Of a stretch of 33,177 nucleotides of DNA, positions 1-7,020 are shown piece after piece. Each line of letters opens with the position of its first letter. Position 1 is the first letter of the stretch. A program made the position numbers and the translations under genes. The notes beneath the pieces were generated by a model. The model saw only the letters and a program-made list of their open reading frames with translations, was not told the DNA's origin and did no database searches. Source of the stretch: Clostridiales bacterium (GTDB taxonomy: Bacteria > Bacillota > Clostridia > Oscillospirales > UBA644); NCBI GenBank assembly GCA_016281915.1, contig JAEEJO010000043.1, forward strand, positions 1-33,177, written 5' to 3'.

Positions 1-1
1 A

Positions 2-157
2 GAACCTGCTGCTGAAGAGCCCGCTGCTGAAACAGTAACTCCGGCTCCCACAACAACAACCAACACCAACCCGAAGACTGCTGACGTAAGCGTTCTCTTC
101 TACGCTCTCGCTGCTGTTTCCGCTATCGGTGGTATCTCTGTTTTCAAGAGAAAATAA
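2..157 (+). CDS. C-terminal end of a sortase-anchored surface protein (partial)
   Basis: Only the last 51 codons are inside the window; the frame is open from base 2 to the TAA at 155-157. The visible part is a Pro/Ala/Glu/Thr-rich linker (PAAEEPAAE, then a TPAPTTTT run). It is followed by the motif NPKTAD, a hydrophobic stretch of about 20 residues (VLFYALAAVSAIGGISVF) and the basic tail KRK. This three-part tail is the cell-wall sorting signal that sortases recognise in Gram-positive bacteria. NPKTAD is a variant of the NPKTG/LPXTG type, so the protein is probably secreted and fixed to peptidoglycan. Its functional domains lie upstream and cannot be judged. A terminator hairpin follows 31 bases after the stop, so this is the last gene of its unit. 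Confidence 0.7.
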   Translation, partial: EPAAEEPAAETVTPAPTTTTNTNPKTADVSVLFYALAAVSAIGGISVFKRK

Positions 158-188
158 TTAGTGTTTAACGGCGCAAGCCTTAAAACAT

Positions 189-220
189 ACAGCCCCGAAC
201 CGAAAGGTCCGGGGCTGTTT
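189..220 (+). terminator. Intrinsic terminator after the surface-protein gene
   Basis: A GC-rich hairpin has arms ACAGCCCCG and CGGGGCTGT. An inner ACC/GGT pairing closes a GAAA tetraloop, with one A/C mismatch between the two helices. It is followed by TTTCTGTGTT. The T tract is short, but the stem is strong. It may also stop leftward transcripts of the rimI unit, since on the other strand the stem is followed by TATGTTTT. Confidence 0.75.
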
Positions 221-260
221 CTGTGTTCAATTATTGATTCGTAACAGGGGATGATACCGC

Positions 261-698
261 TCAGATAAGATATTGCATAATCAAACCGTCTTCCTCAGGC
301 TTTAAATAAAGATTTTTTCTCTCGCCAACCTGATGAAATCCTATTGAGGTATACAATGCTATTGCAGCATCGTTTGATTTTCTTACTTCAAGGAATACTT
401 CTTTACATCCGTTTTCTTTTGCACGCTCTATAACGCTGTATACAAGATCTCTTCCGTACCCCATTCGTCTCTTTTCGGGTGTGACGGCAAGAGATATTAT
501 CTCTGCATTGTCAGGTACAAAGAAATATATACAGTGTCCGGCTACTTCTCCATTGTCTTCTATAACGTCAACAAAAAAAGTTTTGCTTTTTAAAAAAGAA
601 TATATGCTTTCTTCCGTTTCCGGCGTTGAAAAACAGGCGTTTTCTCTTTTCACAATGCCTTTGACGTCTCTTTTTTCAGCTTTTCTTACAGTATACAT
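261..698 (-). CDS. rimI: RimI-type GNAT N-acetyltransferase
   Basis: A 145-residue GNAT-fold acetyltransferase, most like RimI, which acetylates the N-terminal residue of ribosomal protein S18 from acetyl-CoA. The acetyl-CoA pyrophosphate-binding motif is RRMGYG at residues 77-82 (R/Q-x-x-G-x-G/A). It is followed by the C-terminal RimI signature ALYTSIGF and an EDGLIMQYLI tail resembling the family's EDAxxM. I chose the start at 698 because GGAG lies 8 bases upstream. The frame is open for 22 more codons, but those would overlap the neighbouring gene and lack a ribosome binding site. A second ATG at 704 sits too close to the GGAG. It follows the phosphatase gene in the same leftward unit and lies near tsaD, as rimI often does in Firmicutes. 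The true substrate could be another protein N-terminus. Confidence 0.8.
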   Translation of the reverse strand: MYTVRKAEKRDVKGIVKRENACFSTPETEESIYSFLKSKTFFVDVIEDNGEVAGHCIYFFVPDNAEIISLAVTPEKRRMGYGRDLVYSVIERAKENGCKEVFLEVRKSNDAAIALYTSIGFHQVGERKNLYLKPEEDGLIMQYLI

Positions 699-721
699 GG
701 TCATTTCTCCGTGATAATATA

Positions 722-1117
722 TTATTTCAGTTCCGAAACATATTTTTTTATTTCTTCTGCGCATTTCAGATATGTTTCTTCATCGCATCCGAACGGGTCG
801 GGAATTCCTTTTCCCAAAACAGTTATTTTATCTTTCAAACTCGGAAATGCTTCTCTCAGAAGCATCGCATGCCCGTCTGTCATCGTGTAAATATGCTCGG
901 CTCCGATCACTTCTTCCGGCGTAAGCTGCGCGGCCCTGTGTGAAGTTATATCAATTCCGTACTGCTTCATCGCCTTAACTGCATTCTCAGTCGGAAGAGC
1001 TCCGTTTTCTGCATAAATTCCTGCGCTTCGTGCGCCTTCCCCATGGATTTTATTGTAAAACGCTTCAGCCATCGGGCTTCTGCAGGTATTTCCGGTGCAA
1101 ACAAATAATACTTTCAT
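722..1117 (-). CDS. ywlE: Low-molecular-weight phosphatase, YwlE-like (probable protein-arginine phosphatase)
   Basis: A 131-residue cytoplasmic phosphatase of the low-molecular-weight tyrosine phosphatase fold. The P-loop is CTGNTCRS at residues 7-14, with nucleophile Cys7 and phosphate-binding Arg13. The general-acid loop is DPFG with Asp107. Thr at position 11 is what B. subtilis YwlE has at the same position; tyrosine-specific members usually carry Ile or Leu there, and in YwlE this Thr is known to favour phospho-arginine. Arginine phosphatase activity is therefore the better guess, opposing a McsB-type kinase that is not in this window. The start at 1117 gives AAAGGA seven bases upstream. 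Upstream ATG and alternative codons are badly placed. It is the first gene of a two-gene leftward unit with rimI, driven by the promoter at 1197-1225. Confidence 0.85.
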   Translation of the reverse strand: MKVLFVCTGNTCRSPMAEAFYNKIHGEGARSAGIYAENGALPTENAVKAMKQYGIDITSHRAAQLTPEEVIGAEHIYTMTDGHAMLLREAFPSLKDKITVLGKGIPDPFGCDEETYLKCAEEIKKYVSELK

Positions 1118-1137
1118 TTTCATATCCTTTGCCGTTG

Positions 1138-1166
1138 TTGACAAATCATATCTTATGTGATATAAT
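1138..1166 (+). promoter_or_regulatory. Sigma-A promoter for tsaD
   Basis: TTGACA at 1138-1143 and TATAAT at 1161-1166 are both perfect consensus, separated by exactly 17 bases. Transcription should start near 1173, leaving a 5' leader of about 110 bases before tsaD. The element lies inside the predicted leader of the leftward phosphatase transcript. Confidence 0.8.
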
Positions 1167-1196
1167 TCAAATTAATGTTTCGGATCATTTCAGCCT

Positions 1197-1225
1197 ATTA
1201 TACAACTTTTGAGCCGTTTCGTCAA
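1197..1225 (-). promoter_or_regulatory. Sigma-A promoter for the phosphatase-rimI unit
   Basis: Read leftward, TTGACG (1220-1225) and TATAAT (1197-1202) are separated by 17 bases. Transcription should start near 1190 and run left. It points toward the tsaD promoter at 1138-1166, so the two transcripts overlap at their 5' ends by about 17 bases. Confidence 0.75.
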
Positions 1226-1283
1226 GTGTATTCTTTAAACGGATTCGAATTATACTAAATTATTTTTGATATGGGATCATAAT

Positions 1284-2294
1284 ATGATAGTTTTGGGCAT
1301 TGAATCGTCATGCGACGAAACAGCAGCTTCTGTTGTTGAGGACGGACGTAAAATAATATCAAATATAGTCAGAACTCAGATAAGCACTCACGAGCTTTAC
1401 GGCGGCGTTGTCCCTGAAATTGCGTCAAGAGCACATCTTGAAGCTGTTTCGGGCGTTGTTCGCCTTGCGCTTGAACCCGTAGGCGGAATAGGAAATGTTG
1501 ATGCCGTTGCCGTCACAAACGCACCGGGACTTATCGGAGCTCTTCTTGTCGGAGTAGGGTTTGCTAAGGGACTTGCTTTTTCTGCAGGCAAACCTCTTGT
1601 TCCTGTACATCATATCAGAGGACATGTAGCTGCGGCTTATCTTTCGCATACCGATCTTGAGCCTCCCTTTATTGCGCTTATAGTCTCGGGCGGGCACAGC
1701 CATCTTGTTCATGTTTCAGATTTTACGACATACAGAATCTTAGGCGGAACACGCGATGATGCTGCGGGCGAATCGTTTGACAAGGCTGCAAGAGTCCTCG
1801 GTCTTGGCTATCCCGGCGGTCCTAAAATGGATGCTCTCGCTAAAAACGGCGATCCCGACGCCATACATTTCCCCCGTGTGCATTTTGCTGACGCACCGTT
1901 CGATTTCAGCTTCAGCGGAGTAAAAACTTCAATAATCAATTATGCTCACAATGCTGAACAAACAAAAAAAGAACTCAACAAACCGGACATAGCCGCTTCA
2001 TTTTCAAAAGCTGTATGCGAAATACTTACGGAAAAGGCGATCCTTGCCGTTAACACTGTTGCGTTGCCTTCAAAACGCCTTGTTGTTGCAGGCGGAGTTG
2101 CGGCAAATTCAATGCTGAGATCAATGATTTCTAAAGCAGCTCATGAAAACGGCATATCTCTTTATATACCTGAAATACCTCTCTGCGGTGACAACGGCGC
2201 TATGATAGCTTCTCAGGGCTATTATGAATATTTGTCCGGAAAGCGTGCAGACTCATCGTTAAACGCGTTCGCTACCGAAAGTATAGAACTATAG
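1284..2294 (+). CDS. tsaD: tRNA N6-adenosine threonylcarbamoyltransferase TsaD
   Basis: A 336-residue ASKHA-fold protein, full length for TsaD (Kae1/YgjD). With TsaB and TsaE it transfers threonylcarbamoyl from TC-AMP to A37 of tRNAs that read ANN codons. Visible landmarks are the N-terminal GIESSCDETAA, the metal-binding HxxxH with His110 and His114 (HIRGH), GESFDKAARVLGLGYPGG, FSFSGVKTS, VAGGVAANSMLR and CGDNGAMIA. The ATG at 1284 is preferred because GGGA lies seven bases upstream; an in-frame TTG at 1266 lacks a site. It has its own consensus promoter and is followed by a perfect 12-bp terminator stem. Partner genes tsaB and tsaE are not in the window. Confidence 0.97.
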   Translation: MIVLGIESSCDETAASVVEDGRKIISNIVRTQISTHELYGGVVPEIASRAHLEAVSGVVRLALEPVGGIGNVDAVAVTNAPGLIGALLVGVGFAKGLAFSAGKPLVPVHHIRGHVAAAYLSHTDLEPPFIALIVSGGHSHLVHVSDFTTYRILGGTRDDAAGESFDKAARVLGLGYPGGPKMDALAKNGDPDAIHFPRVHFADAPFDFSFSGVKTSIINYAHNAEQTKKELNKPDIAASFSKAVCEILTEKAILAVNTVALPSKRLVVAGGVAANSMLRSMISKAAHENGISLYIPEIPLCGDNGAMIASQGYYEYLSGKRADSSLNAFATESIEL

Positions 2295-2310
2295 AATAGT
2301 CTCAATCATA

Positions 2311-2340
2311 AATAATCCACCCGTAATCGGGTGGATTATT
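2311..2340. terminator. Bidirectional terminator between tsaD and the lipoprotein gene
   Basis: A perfect 12-bp inverted repeat (AATAATCCACCC and GGGTGGATTATT) with a 6-base loop lies between two convergent genes. Its A/T outer ends supply a T-rich tail on both strands (ATTATTATTAT to the right), so it can serve tsaD and the leftward ABC transporter unit. Confidence 0.85.
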
Positions 2341-2349
2341 ATTATAAGC

Positions 2350-2829
2350 TTATTCCTGACTTTGTAAAACTGCCTGATAGCCGTCCTGATGTCCTCCGGT
2401 GATTGTAACGTAGTAAGTTTCGCCGAATTTTGCGGTAAAAGCAATCTCATTCATCGGTTTTTTATATTCATCAGGATAATCGAAATCGTAATTCGGATCG
2501 AAATATTCTGTTACAACAATAAATTTTAATTTCACTTCATAAGTATTTGCCGGTTTTTCAAGCATTACTCTGTCAAATTCCCACTCGTTTGAACTGTCAC
2601 GTTTCAGCATTGATCTATCTGCGTTACACGCTCCGCTCCCTCCTGTTTGTCCGTTTATATCCCATTCCGTTAGAAGGAGTCCGATGTCTTCATCCAGATC
2701 AAGCTGAATATTGACAACTATTTTGTCCTCCGGCGGTATATCGTTTTCCGTAAAAACGCATCCGGAAAAAACTGATAGGATCGTCAGAGCAAGCGAAAGA
2801 ATAAATATATAGATTTTTATATTTTTCAT
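2350..2829 (-). CDS. Predicted small lipoprotein of unknown function
   Basis: A 159-residue protein. The N-terminus is a classic type II signal peptide: MKNIK, a hydrophobic core, then the lipobox SVFSGC with Cys24 as the lipidated residue. The mature part is acidic (ENDIPPEDK, DLDEDIG) and shows no motif I recognise. It ends YYVTITGGHQDGYQAVLQSQE and may form a small beta-rich fold. The start at 2829 follows GGAGGAGATC; the more upstream in-frame ATG (2841) places the ribosome binding site inside the coding region and is rejected. It is last in the leftward unit after the ABC ATPase, the permease and the GntR regulator. By position it could be an extracytoplasmic partner of that transporter, but nothing in its sequence shows this. 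Confidence 0.7.
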   Translation of the reverse strand: MKNIKIYIFILSLALTILSVFSGCVFTENDIPPEDKIVVNIQLDLDEDIGLLLTEWDINGQTGGSGACNADRSMLKRDSSNEWEFDRVMLEKPANTYEVKLKFIVVTEYFDPNYDFDYPDEYKKPMNEIAFTAKFGETYYVTITGGHQDGYQAVLQSQE

Positions 2830-2868
2830 GATCTCCTCCAATGTTAAGATTTATGACTTACAGGTGTT

Positions 2869-3234
2869 TTACTGAGAGACCAGTGAATTTACTCTTCTTA
2901 TCAGTTCGTCTTTGGTTATTCCCGAATCGATAAGCTCTTTTGCGAGTTTTTCAAACTCCGGTATTTTTTTCTCTGCTGCTGTTTTTAAAACATCACTTAT
3001 GTTTTTTGCTATAAAACATCCTTTACCGGTTACCGAAACCGTTAATCCACGCCGCTCAAGTTCTCCGTATGCCTTGGAAATGGTGTTCGGGTTTACTCCG
3101 ATCATTGCTGTCAGCTCTCTTACGGAAGGAAGCTTGTCCCCCGGATTAAGAATTCCGGCGCGGATAAATTCTTCAGTTTGTATAACGATCTGCTCAAAAA
3201 CGGGTATTCTGCTTTGCATATCAATAGTGAACAT
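2869..3234 (-). CDS. YtrA-subfamily GntR transcriptional regulator
   Basis: A 121-residue repressor-type protein. An N-terminal winged helix-turn-helix (about residues 8-75: IPVFEQIV, GDKLPSVREL, NPNTISKAYGELERRG, GKGCFI) is followed by only about 45 residues of helical tail. That short tail defines the YtrA subfamily of GntR proteins, which dimerise without a large effector domain and usually repress an adjacent ABC transporter operon. Its start is one base after the permease stop (TAG-A-ATG), so it is translationally coupled. The likely operator is the 11-bp palindrome at 6939-6965, at the start of the operon it belongs to, which would make it autoregulatory. Being third in the operon rather than first is unusual. 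Confidence 0.9.
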   Translation of the reverse strand: MFTIDMQSRIPVFEQIVIQTEEFIRAGILNPGDKLPSVRELTAMIGVNPNTISKAYGELERRGLTVSVTGKGCFIAKNISDVLKTAAEKKIPEFEKLAKELIDSGITKDELIRRVNSLVSQ

Positions 3235-3235
3235 T

Positions 3236-6034
3236 CTATTCTTCGCCCGCTTTCTTTTTCAATATTTCGTTTACATGGTCAGTATTCAGTATTTCTGCAC
3301 TTTCTACTGTTCCGTCATTGTAAACGTAATCAATGTTAACGAAACCGTAGTGATAAAAAGCAAAGTCGGGGGCGCCTGAATATGTGTAATATTCGCCGTA
3401 CTGATCAAACATACCTGATACTGTGTTTCTGAAATAGCTATCTTTTAACAGTAATACCAGATATTCTATATCTTTTCTGTCAGTAATATCAGAGTAGTAT
3501 TCGGGATCACATACAGCCTTTTGTACTTTGTTGGAATCAAACAACTCTGCCTTGCTGTCAAGATACTCAAACTCACTGTATATCGTTGAAAGCATTTCTT
3601 TTGATACAGGTATTACCGCCGGATACATTCTTCCGTTAAAGTCATTGAAATTCGTTAAAACAGAAATAAAGAAATATTCATCAGACAATGTATCTTTCGT
3701 ATATTTCCTTGTTAATATGCTGTTTATATAATCTTTTTCGGATTTTATAAGTTCAGACAGATCTTTGCAGTTAATGCCAAATGCTTTTGCATCAAAATAT
3801 GCACTTGATTCACTTATTTCGCCTGCAAACATAGCGTTGACAGCCAGATATGCTCCTACACCTTTTGTATACATACCATCCACATAGTAATACTGCGATA
3901 TTTCGGCTGAATCTGCTTTTTCATATTCATCGGCGCGTTTGTCAAGCATTTCTGTTAACCGCTCAAGATATATGTCGATAAGAGGCTTGATATCTCTTTC
4001 AACATCCATAAATACAAGGGCAGTTTCTCTCTCTGTAGAGATTGCTACTGCAACGATGTTTTCAGTAACTACCGGTTCCTTCAGAGCTTTTTTTACCGCA
4101 TCCGAGAAGTCGTCTGGCATTACGGAGGGGAGAGAAGGAATGATTTCATCAAGAAGTAAATACTGTTCCTTGGCAAGATCAAATGCCCCTGCTACGCTTA
4201 CGATTGTTGAACTGTCGATTTTTTTGACGATTTTTACCGCTCGTTCATGTGATTCTTTTGCGAACCCAAAAAAGAACTGCGAAGAGTTATCAATAAAATA
4301 ATTAGAAGCGTAATACTGTCCGTTATAATTTCTCAGCGCTGCTAAAGAGAAGTTTATGCTGTCAGTATTAATAAATCCGTACTTCAGCATATCTTCTTCG
4401 TGGTAGGTGATATAATCGTATCGTGTTACTGTATTTCTGTTCTGATACAATTTTGATATGGGAATATCAAGGTATTCCATTTCTCTTTCGGTAATTATTT
4501 TTTTTGCTTCACCATTCTTTTCAAATGAAGAAGAGTATGTCGAATAACCGTTAGACGTTTTGATACCCAGTGACGTGCAGACTACGTGATCGGCTCCGGG
4601 CAGGAAAAGGAGCGTCTTTTTAACATCAACGTTCTCATCTATATACTTGTAAAGAGCCTCGACAAACTCCTCCGTCAATCTTGAAACTACAGTTACCTGT
4701 TTGCCGTTGGGCAGAGTAATTTCGCAATAATAATCTGTGCCGGTGTCATATCCGTTTGAAAGCATGTCCAGCATATCCTGATCATCGATTTTTACCTTAA
4801 TGTAGTTTTTGCTGATATATGAGTCCGTTATCGGCTGGGTGTTGACAGGCTTCATATAAACGGAAACAGATTTGATTTCATCCGTTCTGAAATCGATGGT
4901 TTTTATGCTGCGCTCTGCGGTAACGTTGATAATACCGGAAATAACGGATGTGGAAATAATAAGAACAAGATAAAGAACAAGATGTTTTCCGAATCCGGCA
5001 AAGCCTTTGTTGAATATGAGCGTTGCTATTATAAATGCAATGAAAGAAACAATTATAAATAGATAGAAAAGCGGGCTGTCGAACATATCCGTATAGTCGG
5101 CATGCGCAAAGATAAGGAATATAAGGGCCATTACAGGTCCGAAAGAGCCTGCATATGCGAATATTCCGACGCCTTTGTTAACAAATGATTTGCCTGCATT
5201 TTCAGCTTTATATTTTTTGAACAGAAGCATTCCCGCTATCACATATAAAATAGCCACAAGCAAAGTGTAGCAGATAGATTTTGCCTCAAAAAAGTAGTGG
5301 ATTCCGTAAAATTCAGCGTATTCATATCCGCTTGCCTCGAGCATGGCCATCGTTATCGGCATTGCGGGAATATTCGGGATAAGAAATATCTGATTCAGCG
5401 GGATAGTATACTGTGAAGTCATAAATGACGTATAAGGCTGTATCAGAAACGGGAGCTGAACGTATGCGGCAATAAAGGCGGGAAGGAGCAGTATAATGAA
5501 GGTCATATATGCTTGAGTAATGGCTGTTCCGGTAAGGATGGCAGCAAAAGATGATACTGCAAAAACAAGCATATAGCCTGCAAGGTTGTAAAAAAACGAA
5601 AGGATGTAATCGCTCGCCGAAACATATGCCTGATAGTTTTCTCCTGCAGAGATCACAAGCGCGATAAACAGTAGGTTTACAGCAAGCATTACGGATATCA
5701 TTACAAAACCGGAAACAATATTCGTAAAATATACGGAAGATCTCTTTACGGGAGACGAAAGAATGAAATCCGTATAATTTTTCTTGTGAATGAAACCGAA
5801 CATCCCGATACAAAGTGCGATCGGAATGATATACATAAATGCCATTGATGTGCAGCCGATAAGCTCTACGCCGATATATCTTATTTTTCCGATTGCAAGT
5901 GTCGAAACCTCGTCGGTTATACCGAAAACAAGAAAGCTTGATAAAACCAGGATGAGAAGCATAACAAGCGAGTAGGGGAGCATTCTTCGGAGCGTATAGC
6001 GGAAATATCCGAAATCAAACAGAGATTTTTTCAT
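3236..6034 (-). CDS. Very large ABC-2-like permease with a long extracytoplasmic domain
   Basis: A 932-residue membrane protein encoded directly after its ATPase. The first 370 or so residues hold about eight hydrophobic segments (for example MLPYSLVMLLILVLSSFLVF, LAGYMLVFAVSSFAAIL and LVLYLVLIISTSVISGI). The remaining 560 or so are hydrophilic with no further clear membrane span, so they should form one large domain outside the cell. I do not recognise motifs in it; Firmicute permeases with a C-terminal DUF such as DUF6449 are the nearest thing I recall, and this needs a profile search. The start at 6034 has GGA seven bases upstream and overlaps the ATPase gene by 20 bases; 6040 is an alternative. 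Substrate unknown. YtrA-controlled exporters often respond to cell-wall antibiotics, so envelope stress defence is a reasonable guess. Confidence 0.75.
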   Translation of the reverse strand: MKKSLFDFGYFRYTLRRMLPYSLVMLLILVLSSFLVFGITDEVSTLAIGKIRYIGVELIGCTSMAFMYIIPIALCIGMFGFIHKKNYTDFILSSPVKRSSVYFTNIVSGFVMISVMLAVNLLFIALVISAGENYQAYVSASDYILSFFYNLAGYMLVFAVSSFAAILTGTAITQAYMTFIILLLPAFIAAYVQLPFLIQPYTSFMTSQYTIPLNQIFLIPNIPAMPITMAMLEASGYEYAEFYGIHYFFEAKSICYTLLVAILYVIAGMLLFKKYKAENAGKSFVNKGVGIFAYAGSFGPVMALIFLIFAHADYTDMFDSPLFYLFIIVSFIAFIIATLIFNKGFAGFGKHLVLYLVLIISTSVISGIINVTAERSIKTIDFRTDEIKSVSVYMKPVNTQPITDSYISKNYIKVKIDDQDMLDMLSNGYDTGTDYYCEITLPNGKQVTVVSRLTEEFVEALYKYIDENVDVKKTLLFLPGADHVVCTSLGIKTSNGYSTYSSSFEKNGEAKKIITEREMEYLDIPISKLYQNRNTVTRYDYITYHEEDMLKYGFINTDSINFSLAALRNYNGQYYASNYFIDNSSQFFFGFAKESHERAVKIVKKIDSSTIVSVAGAFDLAKEQYLLLDEIIPSLPSVMPDDFSDAVKKALKEPVVTENIVAVAISTERETALVFMDVERDIKPLIDIYLERLTEMLDKRADEYEKADSAEISQYYYVDGMYTKGVGAYLAVNAMFAGEISESSAYFDAKAFGINCKDLSELIKSEKDYINSILTRKYTKDTLSDEYFFISVLTNFNDFNGRMYPAVIPVSKEMLSTIYSEFEYLDSKAELFDSNKVQKAVCDPEYYSDITDRKDIEYLVLLLKDSYFRNTVSGMFDQYGEYYTYSGAPDFAFYHYGFVNIDYVYNDGTVESAEILNTDHVNEILKKKAGEE

Positions 6035-6914
6035 AAGCATATCCAAGCAACTCCATTTCGTAAATAAATATTTCTTCAAGCGTTAACGGAAGGATATCGA
6101 GTAAAATGGGATTGAGCGCTTCGAGCTTTTTCCTGCATTCTTCTCTGTCGCCTTTTATGATCAGCTCCGCTACCGATCCACGCTTCTTTGAGCTTATTAT
6201 ATTCATTCCTATAAAGTTCTTCTCGCTGAAATCTTCCTTAAAGGCGATCTGGACTTTGAATACGTTCGACGTGATGTTTGCAACGTCTCCTTCAAACAGT
6301 ATGCCGCCCTGATAAAGAACTCCCAGACAGTCGCAGATATCCTCAAGTTCACGAAGGTTGTGTGAGGTCATAATAACGGTGATATTGCGCTCCGCGACTT
6401 CATCGTATATGATGTTTTTCATCAGATTTCTTACCACCGGATCAAGTCCGTCGAACGTTTCGTCAAAAAGGACAAGTTTGCATCTGCATGCAAGGGCGCA
6501 AAGCATAACAAGCTGTCTTTTCATACCTTTTGAAAATGTCGCAACCTTGCCTTTAAGAGGAAGTCCTACCTTCTCGATCTTGTCCCAGAAAAAGGAATAA
6601 TCAAAAGAATCATAAAACACAGAGTATATCTGTGCATACTGTTCAACAGTGCATCCTGTCGGAAAGTAAAACTCATCTGCCACAAATACGATATCTTTTT
6701 TCTTAATTACATTATCAAAAATCTCTTCATCGTCTACTTTAAGACTTCCGGAATCAGGATAGTATATTCCGGCAATAAGTCTTAGTAACGTGCTTTTGCC
6801 TGAACCGTTTGCGCCGATAAGTCCGTATATTGATCCGTCACGGATTTCACAGGAAAGGTTTCGCAGCACGGCTGTCGTTCCGAACGATTTTGTGAGCTTT
6901 TCCGCCTTCACCAT
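6015..6914 (-). CDS. ABC transporter ATP-binding protein
   Basis: A 299-residue ATPase subunit that powers the adjacent permease. The Walker A motif is GANGSGKST and the signature is a divergent FSKGMKRQL. Walker B is LVLFDETFDGLDP, where the usual DEP is DET, and the switch histidine is in MTSHNLRELE. The 70 or so residues after the nucleotide-binding domain are a short regulatory tail as in exporters of the YtrB/CcmA type. The start at 6914 has GAGGTG seven bases upstream. Upstream codons in the open frame would extend across the operator and the promoter, so they are excluded. It is the first gene of the leftward unit that continues with permease, GntR regulator and lipoprotein. Confidence 0.9.
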   Translation of the reverse strand: MVKAEKLTKSFGTTAVLRNLSCEIRDGSIYGLIGANGSGKSTLLRLIAGIYYPDSGSLKVDDEEIFDNVIKKKDIVFVADEFYFPTGCTVEQYAQIYSVFYDSFDYSFFWDKIEKVGLPLKGKVATFSKGMKRQLVMLCALACRCKLVLFDETFDGLDPVVRNLMKNIIYDEVAERNITVIMTSHNLRELEDICDCLGVLYQGGILFEGDVANITSNVFKVQIAFKEDFSEKNFIGMNIISSKKRGSVAELIIKGDREECRKKLEALNPILLDILPLTLEEIFIYEMELLGYAYEKISV

Positions 6915-6938
6915 ATAAATCACCTCGTAAAAAAAATA

Positions 6939-6965
6939 AACTGTACTATCTGTCATAGTACAGTT
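6939..6965. promoter_or_regulatory. Probable GntR/YtrA operator palindrome
   Basis: A perfect 11-bp inverted repeat (AACTGTACTAT and ATAGTACAGTT) with a 5-base spacer begins immediately downstream of the -10 box, and the expected transcription start falls inside it. A bound dimer would block initiation. The operon encodes a YtrA-type GntR repressor, the obvious ligand. Confidence 0.7.
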
Positions 6966-6994
6966 ATGATACCACGGTATCCCAAGTTTGTCAA
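6966..6994 (-). promoter_or_regulatory. Sigma-A promoter for the ABC transporter operon
   Basis: Read leftward, TTGACA (6989-6994) and TATCAT (6966-6971) are separated by 17 bases. The -35 lies 27 bases past the stop of the upstream ATP-grasp gene, with no terminator seen between, so some read-through from the upstream operon is possible. Confidence 0.8.
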
Positions 6995-7020
6995 GCATAT
7001 TTTTGCCGTTCACAGAAATG

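Noticed and set aside
5322..5813. A 163-codon frame in another phase of the permease region
   Set aside because: It overlaps the membrane-spanning part of the permease on the same strand; the permease frame has the conserved hydrophobic pattern and the coupled start.
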